64,000 nucleotides of DNA. Source: Actinobacteria bacterium HGW-Actinobacteria-2 (lineage in GTDB: Bacteria; Actinomycetota; Actinomycetes; Propionibacteriales; Propionibacteriaceae). Both the position numbers and the translations under genes were made by a program. The stretch spans positions 402,325-466,324 of the forward strand of contig PHEY01000002.1 in the NCBI GenBank assembly GCA_002841335.1. The letters are read 5' to 3'. The notes under the pieces were generated by a model. It did no database searches and was not told where the DNA came from. It worked only from the letters and a program-made list of their open reading frames with translations. This document shows positions 42,049 through 50,970 of this stretch, in pieces; within the stretch, counting starts at the first letter, position 1, and the number at the start of each line of letters is the position of its first letter.

Positions 42049-43152
42049 ATGTTCGCTCGACTGATCGACACCACGCTCCGCGAGGGCGCTCAGGCGCCCG
42101 TGCCGTACCTGAGTGCTGACCAGAAGGCGAGCATCGTGCGCGCCCTGGTCGCGATCGGGGTGGGTGAGATCGAGCTGGGCCACATCACCACCGCCTTCGA
42201 CAACCAGGGCCTCACCGAACTCAGCGAGCTCGCGCACGCCGAGGCTCCCGGGGTGCGCCGGGCGATCTGGTGCCGCGCCCGCACCGAGGACATCGAGGCC
42301 GCCGCGGCGCTTCGCCCCGAAGTGATCTCGTTCGCGTTGCCGGTCTCCGATCGCCACCTGCACGGACGCCTCGGCAAGGACCGCGCCTGGGCGCTGGACC
42401 AACTGGTCGAACTCACCGACTTCGCCCGCTCGCTCGGCGTGAGCTACGTCTCAGTCGGGCTGGAGGACGCCACTCGCACCGAAGTCGGTTTCCTGCGCGA
42501 GGTGTGCTCGGCCGCCGACTGGGTCGGCGTCGATCGGCTGCGGGTGGCCGACACGGTCGGCATTGCGCCGCCCGGACTGATCGCGTCCCTGGTGGGCGAG
42601 GTGGCCGCGGTGTACGCCGGTGAGATCGCGGTGCATCTGCACAACGACTTCGGCATGGCCACCGCCAATGCGATCGCCGCCATTCAGGCCGGAGCCGCCT
42701 GGACCGACGTCAGCCTGCTCGGGTTGGGTGAGCGGGCCGGCATCTCCAAACTCGAAGAGGTTGCTGGTTGGCTGGCGCTGCAGACCGGCGCCCGCTACGA
42801 CCTGCTGGCCGCCCGCGAGATCTGCGAACAGCTCGCCGGTTGGATCGGACGCCCCATCGCCGAGCACACACCAGTCATCGGCCCGGAGATCTTCACCGCC
42901 GAGTCCGGCCTGCACGTTGCCGGGATCGCCGCCGACCCCACCACCTACGAGCCGTACCCGCCCGAAGCCGTCGGCGCCGTCCGCCAGCTTCGCCTGGGCC
43001 GCCACTCCGGACGCGCCGCCGTCGCGGCCCTATTGCCCGACGCGGTCGGCGACCTGACCAGCCTCACCTCTGGAGTACGCGCCGCTGCCGCCGCCCGCAG
43101 CTCAGCCCTGGCAGAGCACGAACTCGACGCCTTCCGTCGCGACTCGGCGTAG
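42049..43152 (+). CDS. NifV-like homocitrate synthase family protein
   Basis: The 367-residue protein belongs to the HMGL/isopropylmalate synthase superfamily. DTTLREG at 6-12 and HLHNDFGMA near 195 are the metal-binding motifs, and GLHVAGI near 290 marks the substrate lid. Several blocks resemble NifV rather than LeuA: AIWCRA near 70, LPVSDRHLHGRLGKDRAW near 105 and VSVGLEDATRTE near 140. NifV condenses acetyl-CoA with 2-oxoglutarate to homocitrate. No nitrogenase genes are in this window, so a different acyl acceptor, or a Re-citrate-synthase-like or citramalate-type role, should be considered. ATG 42049 follows GAGGAGG. The gene is monocistronic and converges on a small Gly-rich protein gene. 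Confidence 0.8.
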   Translation: MFARLIDTTLREGAQAPVPYLSADQKASIVRALVAIGVGEIELGHITTAFDNQGLTELSELAHAEAPGVRRAIWCRARTEDIEAAAALRPEVISFALPVSDRHLHGRLGKDRAWALDQLVELTDFARSLGVSYVSVGLEDATRTEVGFLREVCSAADWVGVDRLRVADTVGIAPPGLIASLVGEVAAVYAGEIAVHLHNDFGMATANAIAAIQAGAAWTDVSLLGLGERAGISKLEEVAGWLALQTGARYDLLAAREICEQLAGWIGRPIAEHTPVIGPEIFTAESGLHVAGIAADPTTYEPYPPEAVGAVRQLRLGRHSGRAAVAALLPDAVGDLTSLTSGVRAAAAARSSALAEHELDAFRRDSA

Positions 43153-43165
43153 GCGTACGGCGCAC

Positions 43166-43642
43166 TCACCAGCCGCTAGGACCGCCCCCGGCGAAGCCAC
43201 CATGGCCCGGCCCACCCATGCCGAATCCGTGGCCATCAAAACCGCCGAAGTGCGGTCCATCAAATAGGTGGCCTAGTCCGTGGAGGCCGCCAGGACGGTC
43301 GAAGAGAAGGTCGAAGACTGCAGAGCCGACAAAGCCAGCAGCCAGCGATGTCAGCACAGTCCGTCCCGTGGTGCCCGATCCGAACATGCCCTCAATGGCC
43401 CCCGGCTGGCGCATCTCCAATCGAGTTGCCGACCGGGCCAAGGCCGATGGTGAGTCATCAGCTGGCGTCTCCCCCGACTGCGCGAGCGCCTGCAGGACCT
43501 CACGACGCTCGTTGGCGTCCAAGGCCGCAAACGCTTCCGCGTGGGCCCGTTCGACTTCCTCCGGCGCGGCTGTCCGCAACAGATACCGGTAGCGCTCGAC
43601 CGCGCTGGAGTTTGCGGCCGAGTAGTTCTGGTAGGTGCTCAT
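43166..43642 (-). CDS. Conserved hypothetical protein with Gly/His/Phe-rich tail
   Basis: The 158-residue protein starts MSTYQNYSAAN. It has a helical N-terminal half (SAVERYRYLLRTAAPEEVERAHAEAFAALDANERREVLQAL) and a possible hydrophobic segment near 105-120. The C-terminal tail is rich in Gly, His, Phe and Pro (GHGFGMGGPGHGGFAGGG). It is most like an uncharacterised actinobacterial family; I know no function. The ATG at 43642 has GGAGG only one or two bases away, so the start is uncertain; the frame is open up to 43792. The His-rich tail could bind metal, which is speculation. Confidence 0.55.
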   Translation of the reverse strand: MSTYQNYSAANSSAVERYRYLLRTAAPEEVERAHAEAFAALDANERREVLQALAQSGETPADDSPSALARSATRLEMRQPGAIEGMFGSGTTGRTVLTSLAAGFVGSAVFDLLFDRPGGLHGLGHLFDGPHFGGFDGHGFGMGGPGHGGFAGGGPSGW

Positions 43643-43859
43643 GCCTCCAGCAGACCCTGGGGCCCTGTGGCCTCTCTGTGCACCTTCTGTGCTCACGATT
43701 CGGGCTACACCTGGCACCTCGGGGACGGTTCCTCTTGCACCATCGGTCGGGACGCTGAGTTTGTTCGGGGGCGCTGGGCACTGCTGTCCCACTCCATCAG
43801 CAAACCCGGACTGCCAGGAGCCAGCCTCGGTATCCCCCGGTGCCCCCCAAAGCCGGAGC

Positions 43860-44492
43860 TCAGCGCTCCACCGGCACCAAGGCGGCCAGAAGTTGGCTCA
43901 AGGACGTCAGGTAGGCCCTGGCATCGTCATGGATGGCGCGATCGCGGTCCGACGATGGTTCGAACGCCCGCAGGTAGGTCCATTCAGCGTCCAGATCGCC
44001 CAGGGAAGGCCTGTCCGCCAGCTTCCCGCCAGCGACGACCGCGGAGGCCAGACCCACGTAGAACGCGTCGGTGTCCAGCAGGCTAAGCAGCCACGAATCG
44101 AACTCGTCGCTCTCGGGATGCGCGGGAAACTCCAAAAGCCGGTGGCGATCCAGCACCTCTCGCAGCATGCCCACCCCGCTCGGCGGCTCCGTGACTTCCC
44201 AGGAAGCACAGCGCATGTCGATCCCAGCATCCTCCGACCACAAGATGATCTGCAGAAGGCACTGGCCTGAGGTGGGGTCTGGCTCCTCGTGGAACTCGGT
44301 CAGTTCGGAGTAGGCCCACGGCTCAGGGATCGAACTGCGGAACTCAAGGCTGGTCACGCCGGCGGCAGCCACGACATACTCCCTCGTCACCCCGCCTTCA
44401 CAGGTCGTGACTCGAAGCTCACACGTGTGTCCCACCGGATCGAAGACCAAAGAGGTGAGCTGCCCACCCCACAGCGCGTCCGAACTGACCAT
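43860..44492 (-). CDS. Hypothetical protein, paired with the DUF4279 gene
   Basis: The 210-residue cytoplasmic protein has two apparent parts: a beta-rich N-terminal 100 residues (SLVFDPVGHTCELRVTTCEGG) and a helical C-terminal part (DEFDSWLLSLLDTDAFYVGLAS). No catalytic motif is seen. Start ATG 44492 has GGGGAG 6 bases upstream. It follows the DUF4279 gene by 11 bases on the same strand, so they are probably co-transcribed. Base composition appears a little lower in GC than the flanking genes. Such small paired genes are often immunity or accessory functions of contact-dependent systems, but nothing here proves that. Confidence 0.55.
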   Translation of the reverse strand: MVSSDALWGGQLTSLVFDPVGHTCELRVTTCEGGVTREYVVAAAGVTSLEFRSSIPEPWAYSELTEFHEEPDPTSGQCLLQIILWSEDAGIDMRCASWEVTEPPSGVGMLREVLDRHRLLEFPAHPESDEFDSWLLSLLDTDAFYVGLASAVVAGGKLADRPSLGDLDAEWTYLRAFEPSSDRDRAIHDDARAYLTSLSQLLAALVPVER

Positions 44493-44503
44493 CGGATCTC
44501 CCC

Positions 44504-44962
44504 TCACTGGTCCCGGAACGCGCCACAGAGCGCTTGATCAGCTAGGTGTCGCAGGAGCATCGTCTTCGCTCTCGTGCTGTCGTAGGCGTCAATCGACAGG
44601 CCGCACCCAGCGGACCCCAGAAGGCGGATCGTTTCGGGCTCGATGTCCATCCACGCGCCCAGCGGCCGCGCCAGAATCATCAACACCAGGTCGGCGGTGG
44701 CGCCAGGGTCTTCGGCGAGCACCCGGGCGATGCCGTCCATTGCCTCACGCAGCTCCGCCACATGCTCAGCAAGGTCATCACTGGTCACGCTGGAATCCCG
44801 GCTCCACATGTTCGCTGGATGGCGCGGTCCATCCGGACGCCGCGAACTCACCGGCGAGCCCTTCTCGACGGCCCGCGTCGGCGCCACGCCAAGCAACTCC
44901 GACATGCGGGCACAACTGAGCGAGACCGAAACGACCCGCAAGCCGACTTTGTTGAGTATCAA
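44504..44962 (-). CDS. DUF4279 domain protein
   Basis: Read from TTG 44962 (AAAAGGG upstream) the product has 152 residues. The layout fits DUF4279: a first strand VGLRVVSVSLSCARMSELLGVAPTRAVEKGSP, a middle SSVTSDDLAEHVAELREAM and a closing strand GCGLSIDAYD. DUF4279 proteins are small cytoplasmic proteins found in many toxin-immunity neighbourhoods; their biochemical role is not established. The reading frame is open to 45136, but the extra N-terminal residues are not conserved-looking, so the start is uncertain. It lies 11 bases upstream of the hypothetical gene at 43860-44492. Confidence 0.6.
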   Translation of the reverse strand: MILNKVGLRVVSVSLSCARMSELLGVAPTRAVEKGSPVSSRRPDGPRHPANMWSRDSSVTSDDLAEHVAELREAMDGIARVLAEDPGATADLVLMILARPLGAWMDIEPETIRLLGSAGCGLSIDAYDSTRAKTMLLRHLADQALCGAFRDQ

Positions 44963-45101
44963 AGGGACCCTTTTCTGAACCCCGGAGGCCGAACAGCTAG
45001 CGACACTACGCCCAACGCCAGGCGTAATTCCATGGAGCCCACCGCTTCTCGATTCGAAGTCTCTCGCTAGGCTGATCGAAAACGCTCGGGGGGAGACCGA
45101 G

Positions 45102-45803
45102 ATGTCTGTTTCTGACGTACCCGCTACCCCCGCCACCGCTTCATCGTGGCGGTTGCTCTACAAGCTCGCCGTGGTCGGCGCCATCCTCGTGGTGTGCGTG
45201 ATGCCCGCCCAGGCGGCGGTGTTCCTGATCAGCCCACCACCCCAGACCGTCCTGGGCTTCTTCGAGTTGTTCAGGCACAACCCGCTGCTGGGGATGCTCG
45301 ACCTCGACCTGCTGCTGACCATCGACTATCTGGCGATGATCCCGCTCTACCTGGCGTTGTTCGTCCTCGTCCGGGAGTTCTCGGCGTCGGCGGCGGCCTT
45401 GGGGCTGGTGACCGGCCTGTTCAGCCTGGTGCTGTTCTTCGTCACTCGTGATGCCACGTTCTCGATGTGGCAACTCAGCACGCAGTACGCCACCGCAACC
45501 GACCCCGCTCAGGCCGCTGCCCTGCTCGCTGCCGGACAGATGCTGCTGACCAGCTACAACGGCGGCACCTTCACACTCAGCTACCTGCTGGGGGCAGCCA
45601 GCACTCTGATCTACTCGGCGACGATGCTCAAACACCGCATCTTCGGCCGCGCCGTTGGAGTGGTGGGCATCATCACCGGCGTGACCATGCTGGTGCCGGC
45701 CAACCTCGGCCCGATCGGGCTGACAGTGGCGATGCTGTCGCTGATCCCGACCGCAGTCTGGCTGGTGCTGATCGCCCGCGCGATGCGCCGAATCAGTCGG
45801 TGA
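45102..45803 (+). CDS. DUF4386 family membrane protein
   Basis: The 233-residue protein has six predicted membrane helices and the layout of DUF4386: a short cytoplasmic N-terminus, LLTIDYLAMIPLYLALFVLVRE in the first half, and LLAAGQMLLTSYNGGTFTLSYLLGAASTLIYSATML in the second. No enzymatic residue pattern is recognised, and the family is uncharacterised. ATG 45102 lies after GGGGGGAG. It is divergent from the DUF4279 pair and overlaps the convergent alcohol dehydrogenase gene by 11 bases at its 3' end. Confidence 0.75.
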   Translation: MSVSDVPATPATASSWRLLYKLAVVGAILVVCVMPAQAAVFLISPPPQTVLGFFELFRHNPLLGMLDLDLLLTIDYLAMIPLYLALFVLVREFSASAAALGLVTGLFSLVLFFVTRDATFSMWQLSTQYATATDPAQAAALLAAGQMLLTSYNGGTFTLSYLLGAASTLIYSATMLKHRIFGRAVGVVGIITGVTMLVPANLGPIGLTVAMLSLIPTAVWLVLIARAMRRISR

Positions 45804-46848
45804 AGGTGGCGGTGTCTATCACGTAACGGTAGCGCACCTGCGAGGCCACGACCTTGTCGTAGGCGTCGTTGATGTCTTCGCCGCCGATCACTTCCACCTG
45901 CGCACCCAAGCCGTGTTCGGCACAGAAGTTGAGCATCTCCTGGGTCTCGGCGATACCGCCGATCTCGGAGCCGGCCAGCACCCGACGCTGACCGACCAGG
46001 CCGCCCAACGACAGCGCCACCGGATGCTCCGGCAGACCGACATCGACCAACACTCCGCCGGTGACCAGGCAGTCGATCAGGCCGTTGAGATCCTGCTCGC
46101 CGGAGATGGTCGAGATGATCAGATCGAAGCTCTTGCGCAGCTTCTTCATCGTGCCCGGCTCGCCGGTGGCGTAGTACTCCACCGCACCGAAGCGCAGGCC
46201 GTCCGCCTGCTTCGACATGGTCTGCGAAATGACCGCAACCTCAGCGCCCATCGCGGCAGCGATCTGGACGCCCATGTGCCCCAGGCCGCCCATGCCGACG
46301 ATCGCTACCCGCTTGCCCGGGCCCGCACCCCAACGCTTGAGCGGGGAGTACATGGTGATGCCGGCACACATCAGCGGCGCCGCCTGCGACATCTCGATGC
46401 CCTCAGGAATGCGGCAGACGTAGTCCTGCTCCACGGTGATCGCGGTCGAGTACCCGCCGGCAGTGGACAGACCGTCACGTCCGGTGGAGTTGTAGGTCCA
46501 CACGGTGCCGCCGGGACCGTCGCAGAACTGCTCGTCCCCGGCAGCGCACTGGGCGCATTCGCCGCAGGAGTCGACGAAGCAGCCCACGCCGACCCGGTCG
46601 CCAACAGCGAACTTGGTCACCTGTGAGCCGACCTGACGCACCACCCCGGCGATCTCGTGGCCGGGCACCAGCGGGTAGTTGATGTCACGACCCCACTCGC
46701 CGCGGGCGGTGTGGATGTCGGAGTGGCAGATGCCGGCGTAGGCGATGTCGAACAACACCTCGGTGGGCCCGGGCTCGCGCCGTTCAATGGTGGTGCGGGA
46801 AAAGCGACCCGTGGGCGAATCGATGGCGTAGGCAACGGCCTGTGGCAT
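45793..46848 (-). CDS. Zinc-dependent NAD(P) alcohol dehydrogenase (YahK/cinnamyl-ADH type)
   Basis: The 351-residue protein has the MDR fold. The catalytic zinc ligands lie in YAGICHSDIHTARGEWG (Cys-His), PGHEIAG (His-Glu) and a later Cys. The structural zinc loop is CFVDSCGECAQCAAGDEQFC near 90-110, and the Rossmann motif is GMGGLGHMGVQIA near 180. The family reduces aldehydes to alcohols, usually with NADPH; the exact substrate cannot be read. I use ATG 46848, with AGGAG 7 bases upstream, instead of the frame start at 46881. It overlaps the DUF4386 gene end by 11 bases and is separated from nifJ upstream by a strong terminator. Confidence 0.88.
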   Translation of the reverse strand: MPQAVAYAIDSPTGRFSRTTIERREPGPTEVLFDIAYAGICHSDIHTARGEWGRDINYPLVPGHEIAGVVRQVGSQVTKFAVGDRVGVGCFVDSCGECAQCAAGDEQFCDGPGGTVWTYNSTGRDGLSTAGGYSTAITVEQDYVCRIPEGIEMSQAAPLMCAGITMYSPLKRWGAGPGKRVAIVGMGGLGHMGVQIAAAMGAEVAVISQTMSKQADGLRFGAVEYYATGEPGTMKKLRKSFDLIISTISGEQDLNGLIDCLVTGGVLVDVGLPEHPVALSLGGLVGQRRVLAGSEIGGIAETQEMLNFCAEHGLGAQVEVIGGEDINDAYDKVVASQVRYRYVIDTATFTD

Positions 46849-46993
46849 GGCTGACTCCTGAGAAGACGGCGGAGCGTCCATTCTCTCGCGTCCAGCGTCC
46901 GTGCGGACGCAACGACCACAGTTCTACTCAGGCTGCCTCGGGGAACGCGTCCCAGCGAGGGCTCGCCACAGAAAACGGGTGGCCCCAGAAAAC

Positions 46994-47030
46994 AGGTGGC
47001 CCCGTCCAGCCATGCCGGACGGGGCCACCT
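46994..47030 (-). terminator. Rho-independent terminator of nifJ
   Basis: AGGTGGCCCCGTCC and GGACGGGGCCACCT form a 14-bp perfect stem with a 9-base loop, 13 bases after the nifJ stop. In the nifJ direction the stem is followed by GTTTTCTGG, a short U run. This fits an intrinsic terminator. Confidence 0.8.
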
Positions 47031-47042
47031 CGGGCTGGAAGA

Positions 47043-50000
47043 TCAGCCTTCGTTGCTCAACCACTCGTAGCGCTTGTAACGCAGATCTGCGTCCTCCTGC
47101 GCCTGGACGGCCATCTCAGCTGCACCCTCGGGGTTGCTGCGGGCGACCGTCTTGTAGCGGGTCTCCTTGGCGTAGAAATCGGCCATCGTCGTGCTCGGCG
47201 CCTTCGAGTCCAGCTTGAACACCGGCTTGGCGCCGGCCTCCGGCTCCGGGTTGTACCGGTACAGCGGCCAGTGACCCGAGGTGACGGCTTCCTTCATGTG
47301 CTCGGCGGTATCGGCCAGGTCGATGCCGTGAGCGATACAGGTGGCGTAGGCCAAGATCAGCGACGGACCGGGGTAGGCCGCAGCTTCCTGAATCGCCCGG
47401 ACGGTCTGCACCTCGTTGGCGTTCAATGCGATCTGAGCCACGTACACGTCGCGGTAGGCGTGGGCGATCATGCCCAGATCCTTCTTGCGACCCGGCTTGC
47501 CGGACGCAGCGAACTTCGCCGACGCACCACGCGGGGTGGCCTTGGACGCCTGGCCGCCGGTGTTGGAGTACACCTCGGTGTCGAGCACCAACACGTTGAT
47601 GTTCTGACCCGATGCGAACAGGTGATCCAGACCGCCGAAGCCGATGTCGTAGGCCCAACCGTCGCCACCGACCACCCACACCGAGGTCGGCACCAGCGCG
47701 TCGGCGATGGTCGAAAGCACCTCAACGCCCGGCACGTCGGCATGCGCGGCCAGCGCCTGCTTCAGTTCCGCCACCCGCGCCCGCTGTTCGGCGATCGCGG
47801 CCTCGTCGGTGACCAGGATGTCGTCCGCGGTCACCGCGGCAACGAACTCATCGGACAGGCCGAGTGCCCCGGCAAGTTCACCGGTGAGCGTACGAGCCTG
47901 TGCGGCGCGCTCGGTGATGCCCAACTCCAGGCCCATGCCGAACTCGGCGTTGTCCTCGAACAGCGAGTTGTTCCAGGCCGGGCCCCGTCCCTCAGCGTTC
48001 TTCGACCACGGGGTGGTCGGCAGGTTGCCGCCGAAGATGGACGAACAGCCGGTGGCGTTCGCCACGACCATGCGGTCGCCCAACAGCTGGCTGACCAGCT
48101 TCAGGTACGGGGTCTCGCCACAGCCGGAGCAGGCCCCGGAGAACTCGAACAGCGGCTCCAGCAGCTGCGAACCCTTGACCGTGTCGGTGCGCACCGTGGT
48201 GCGGTCGGTCTCCGGCAGCGACAGGTAGTAGTCGAAGCCGATCCGCTGAGCATCGCGGACGTCCTCGGCCGGCACCATGTCGAGCGCCTTGTGAGTCGGG
48301 TCCGACTTGGACTTCGCCGGGCAGACCGACACACACACGGTGCAGCCGGTGCAGTCGTCGGGAGCGACCTGGATGGTCAACCGGGTTCCCTCGGGGAAGT
48401 CGCGGCCCATGGTGGCCTTGGTCTCGAACTCCGACGGCGCCCCCGCGATCGACTCGGCGGAGAAGGTCTTCATCCGGATCGCGGCGTGCGGGCAGGCCAG
48501 GGTGCACTTGCCACAGTCGATGCACAAGCTGGAGTCCCACTTGGGCAACTCGGTGGCCAGGCTGCGCTTCTCCAACTTGGCCGTGCCGGTCGGGAAGGTG
48601 CCGCCCGGCGGCATCGCCGAAACCGGCAGCAACTCACCCTCGCCGGCGATCAGCCGCTTCACGGTGGCCAGCACCGAATCGGCCGCCTGGGTGACATCGA
48701 CCGGAACCGCGTCACCAGCCGGAGCCGCGCCGATCTTGACCTTCGACAGTGCCGCGATGGCCGAATCGATGGCCGCAACGTTGGCCTCCACGACCGCCGA
48801 GCCACGCTTGGCGTAGGTCTTGGCGGCACTGTCCTTGGCCAGCGCCAACGCCTCGTCGACCGGCAGCACGTCGGCCAGACCGAAGAAGCAGGCCTGCATG
48901 ACGGTGTTGACCCGCTTGCCCAGGCCGGCGGCCCGAGCCACGGTGAGCGCGTCGATGGTGTACACCTTCAGCGCCTTGGCGATGATCGTCGACTGCACCT
49001 GGGCCGGCAGGTGCTCCCACAGCTCGTCGGCGCTGTACGGAGCGGCCAGCAGGACGGTGGCGCCCGGCTTGGCGATATCGAGCACCGGCAGCTGGCTCAA
49101 CAGATTGAACTGGTGGACGGCCACGAAGTCGGCCTGCTCGATCAGGAAGGGATCGTCGATCGGATCCGGGCCGAAGCGCAGGTGCGACACGGTGGTGGAG
49201 CCGGACTTCTTGGAGTCGTAGACGAAGTAGCCCTGGGCGAACAGGTCGGTGTGCTCGCCGATCAGCTTGACCGAGTTCTTGTTCGCGCCGACGGTGCCGT
49301 CCGAGCCGAGACCGTAGAACACGGCCTGACGCGCCCGGGTGGGCAGGGTGAACGACGCGTCGGTGGACAGGCTCAGGTGGGTGACGTCATCGACGATGCC
49401 CACGGTGAAGCGACGACGAGCCGACTCGCCGGCCACGACCGCGTTGAGCTCGTTGTACACGGCGGCGACATCGCGCGGGGTGAACTCCTTGGAGCCCAGG
49501 CCGTAGCGTCCACCGATGACCTTCGGGCCGCCGGGGCGGTAGTCGGCCAGCGCGGTGACGGTGTCGAGGAACAGCGGCTCGCCCTGCGATCCGGGCTCCT
49601 TGACCCGATCGAGCACGGCGACCGCCTTGACGGTCTCAGGCAGCGCGGCGACGAACTCCTCGGCCGGGAACGGACGGTAGAGCCGCACGACCAGGACGCC
49701 GACCTTCTCGCCGCTGGCGGTGAGGTGGGCCACGGTGCTGCGGACGGTGTCAGTGCCCGAACCCATGATCACGATCACGCGCTCGGCGTCGGGAGCGCCG
49801 TAGTACTCCACCAGGTCGTAGCGGCGTCCGGTCAGCTCGAAGAACTGATCCATCTTCGCCTTCACGATGCCGGGGACGGCGTCGTAGTAGGAGTTGGCGG
49901 CTTCACGGCCCTGGAAGAACACGTCCGGGTTCTGCGCGGTACCGCGCAGCACGGGAGCGTTGGGCTGCATGGCGCGGGCGCGGTGGGCCAACACGGCCTC

Positions 50001-50657
50001 GTCGCTGACCAGCGAACGCAGCTGCTCGTCGGACAGGATCCGAATGCGGTTGACCTCGTGGCTGGTGCGGAAGCCGTCGAAGAAGTGCAGGAACGGCAGC
50101 CGGGCCTCCAGCGTCGAGGCGTGCGAGATCGCGGCCATGTCGTGGGCCTCCTGGACGCCGTTGGCGCCCAGGATCGCCCAACCGGTGACCCGGGCGGCCA
50201 TCACGTCGGAGTGATCACCGAAGATGCTCAGCGCGTGGGTGGCCACCGCACGGGCGGCGACGTGCAGCACCGCGGGGGTGAGCTCGCCGGCGATCTTGTA
50301 CATGTTCGGCAGCATCAGCAGCAGGCCCTGCGAACTGGTGAAGGTGCTGCCCAATGCCCCGGCCTGGATCGCGCCGTGCAGGGTGCCGGCGGCACCGGCC
50401 TCGGACTGCATCTCGATGATCCGCGGCACCTGACCCCAGACGTTGCGCTTGCCCTTCGCGCTCCACACGTCGGCAAGCTCACCCATCGGGGAGGCCGGCG
50501 TGATGGGGTAGATGGCGCAGACATCGCTGAGCCGGTGGGCAACCGAGGCAGCTGCCTCGTTACCGTCCACACAACTCCATTGAGCGCCGAGGTCGCGCTT
50601 GGACAGGCTCTCCTTCGTATCGCTGCCAGTTGCGGTCGGGGTGACGACTGCGGTCAT
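47043..50657 (-). CDS. nifJ: Pyruvate:ferredoxin (flavodoxin) oxidoreductase
   Basis: This 1204-residue single-chain PFOR oxidises pyruvate plus CoA to acetyl-CoA, CO2 and reduced ferredoxin or flavodoxin. The N-terminal pyrimidine-binding domain begins CAIYPITPASPMGE. Two ferredoxin-type 4Fe-4S clusters are seen as CIDCGKCTLACP near 715 and CTGCTVCVSVCP near 770. The TPP domain carries the third-cluster cysteine pair CSGCGETPY and later GGDGWAYDIGFGGLDH and YSNTGGQASKATP. All expected domains are present and length is normal. ATG 50657 has AAGGAG 5 bases upstream. The enzyme is oxygen-sensitive in most organisms, so it points to fermentative or microaerobic growth. A terminator-like hairpin with a U run lies 50 bases upstream of the start. 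Confidence 0.95.
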   Translation of the reverse strand: MTAVVTPTATGSDTKESLSKRDLGAQWSCVDGNEAAASVAHRLSDVCAIYPITPASPMGELADVWSAKGKRNVWGQVPRIIEMQSEAGAAGTLHGAIQAGALGSTFTSSQGLLLMLPNMYKIAGELTPAVLHVAARAVATHALSIFGDHSDVMAARVTGWAILGANGVQEAHDMAAISHASTLEARLPFLHFFDGFRTSHEVNRIRILSDEQLRSLVSDEAVLAHRARAMQPNAPVLRGTAQNPDVFFQGREAANSYYDAVPGIVKAKMDQFFELTGRRYDLVEYYGAPDAERVIVIMGSGTDTVRSTVAHLTASGEKVGVLVVRLYRPFPAEEFVAALPETVKAVAVLDRVKEPGSQGEPLFLDTVTALADYRPGGPKVIGGRYGLGSKEFTPRDVAAVYNELNAVVAGESARRRFTVGIVDDVTHLSLSTDASFTLPTRARQAVFYGLGSDGTVGANKNSVKLIGEHTDLFAQGYFVYDSKKSGSTTVSHLRFGPDPIDDPFLIEQADFVAVHQFNLLSQLPVLDIAKPGATVLLAAPYSADELWEHLPAQVQSTIIAKALKVYTIDALTVARAAGLGKRVNTVMQACFFGLADVLPVDEALALAKDSAAKTYAKRGSAVVEANVAAIDSAIAALSKVKIGAAPAGDAVPVDVTQAADSVLATVKRLIAGEGELLPVSAMPPGGTFPTGTAKLEKRSLATELPKWDSSLCIDCGKCTLACPHAAIRMKTFSAESIAGAPSEFETKATMGRDFPEGTRLTIQVAPDDCTGCTVCVSVCPAKSKSDPTHKALDMVPAEDVRDAQRIGFDYYLSLPETDRTTVRTDTVKGSQLLEPLFEFSGACSGCGETPYLKLVSQLLGDRMVVANATGCSSIFGGNLPTTPWSKNAEGRGPAWNNSLFEDNAEFGMGLELGITERAAQARTLTGELAGALGLSDEFVAAVTADDILVTDEAAIAEQRARVAELKQALAAHADVPGVEVLSTIADALVPTSVWVVGGDGWAYDIGFGGLDHLFASGQNINVLVLDTEVYSNTGGQASKATPRGASAKFAASGKPGRKKDLGMIAHAYRDVYVAQIALNANEVQTVRAIQEAAAYPGPSLILAYATCIAHGIDLADTAEHMKEAVTSGHWPLYRYNPEPEAGAKPVFKLDSKAPSTTMADFYAKETRYKTVARSNPEGAAEMAVQAQEDADLRYKRYEWLSNEG

Positions 50658-50970
50658 GAATGCTCCTTGGTTCGGCCTAGACAAGTATCAACCTGGAAAG
50701 GAAAAACTGCAGCCAAACGGATGGTCAGTAGTGACTATCCCTCGGCTGCAGTGCTCGAGTTCTGCCGCCCGCGAAGACTGAGTGGTACTTCGCCGATCTA
50801 CTCGTCCGACTCAATGGTCAGTGACTCGGTGGATAGAGCGCCACCTACGGGGGGTTACCCCAAGTGGTGTCAGATCTGGGCCGTGCTTGGCGGAGAGGAT
50901 AACCCGCCGACACGGTTACTGGCCACCCCCGGTAGGTGATCCGTCCCAAACCGGGCCCGACCAGGCGCGA
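50658..50970 (-). other. nifJ upstream region
   Basis: This 313-base gap between the glycosyltransferase stop and the nifJ start holds the terminator-like hairpin at 50697-50751. Farther upstream are several short dyads: GGGGTTACCCC near 50863-50873 and a GGTGG/CCACC pair near 50828-50845. A TATCCT hexamer on the minus strand near 50895 could be a -10 box. I looked for a TPP riboswitch core because the enzyme uses TPP, and saw none. Confidence 0.4.
50697..50751 (-). terminator. Terminator-like hairpin in the nifJ leader (possible attenuator)
   Basis: On the minus strand CTGCAGCC pairs with GGCTGCAG (8 bp, outer). Inside it GGATAGTCA pairs with TGACCATCC (one mismatch) around a 4-base loop. 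The stem is followed by TTTTTCCTTT (50706-50697). It lies 40-95 bases before the nifJ start. It either ends the transcript from the gene at 50971-52524 or terminates the nifJ leader conditionally. Confidence 0.65.

Noticed and set aside
46842..50939. Open plus-strand frame of 1365 codons
   Set aside because: It is the antisense of nifJ, rich in Gly, Arg and His with no domain.
50658..50970. TPP riboswitch upstream of nifJ
   Set aside because: I looked for the CTGAGA-type thi core on the minus strand and did not find it.
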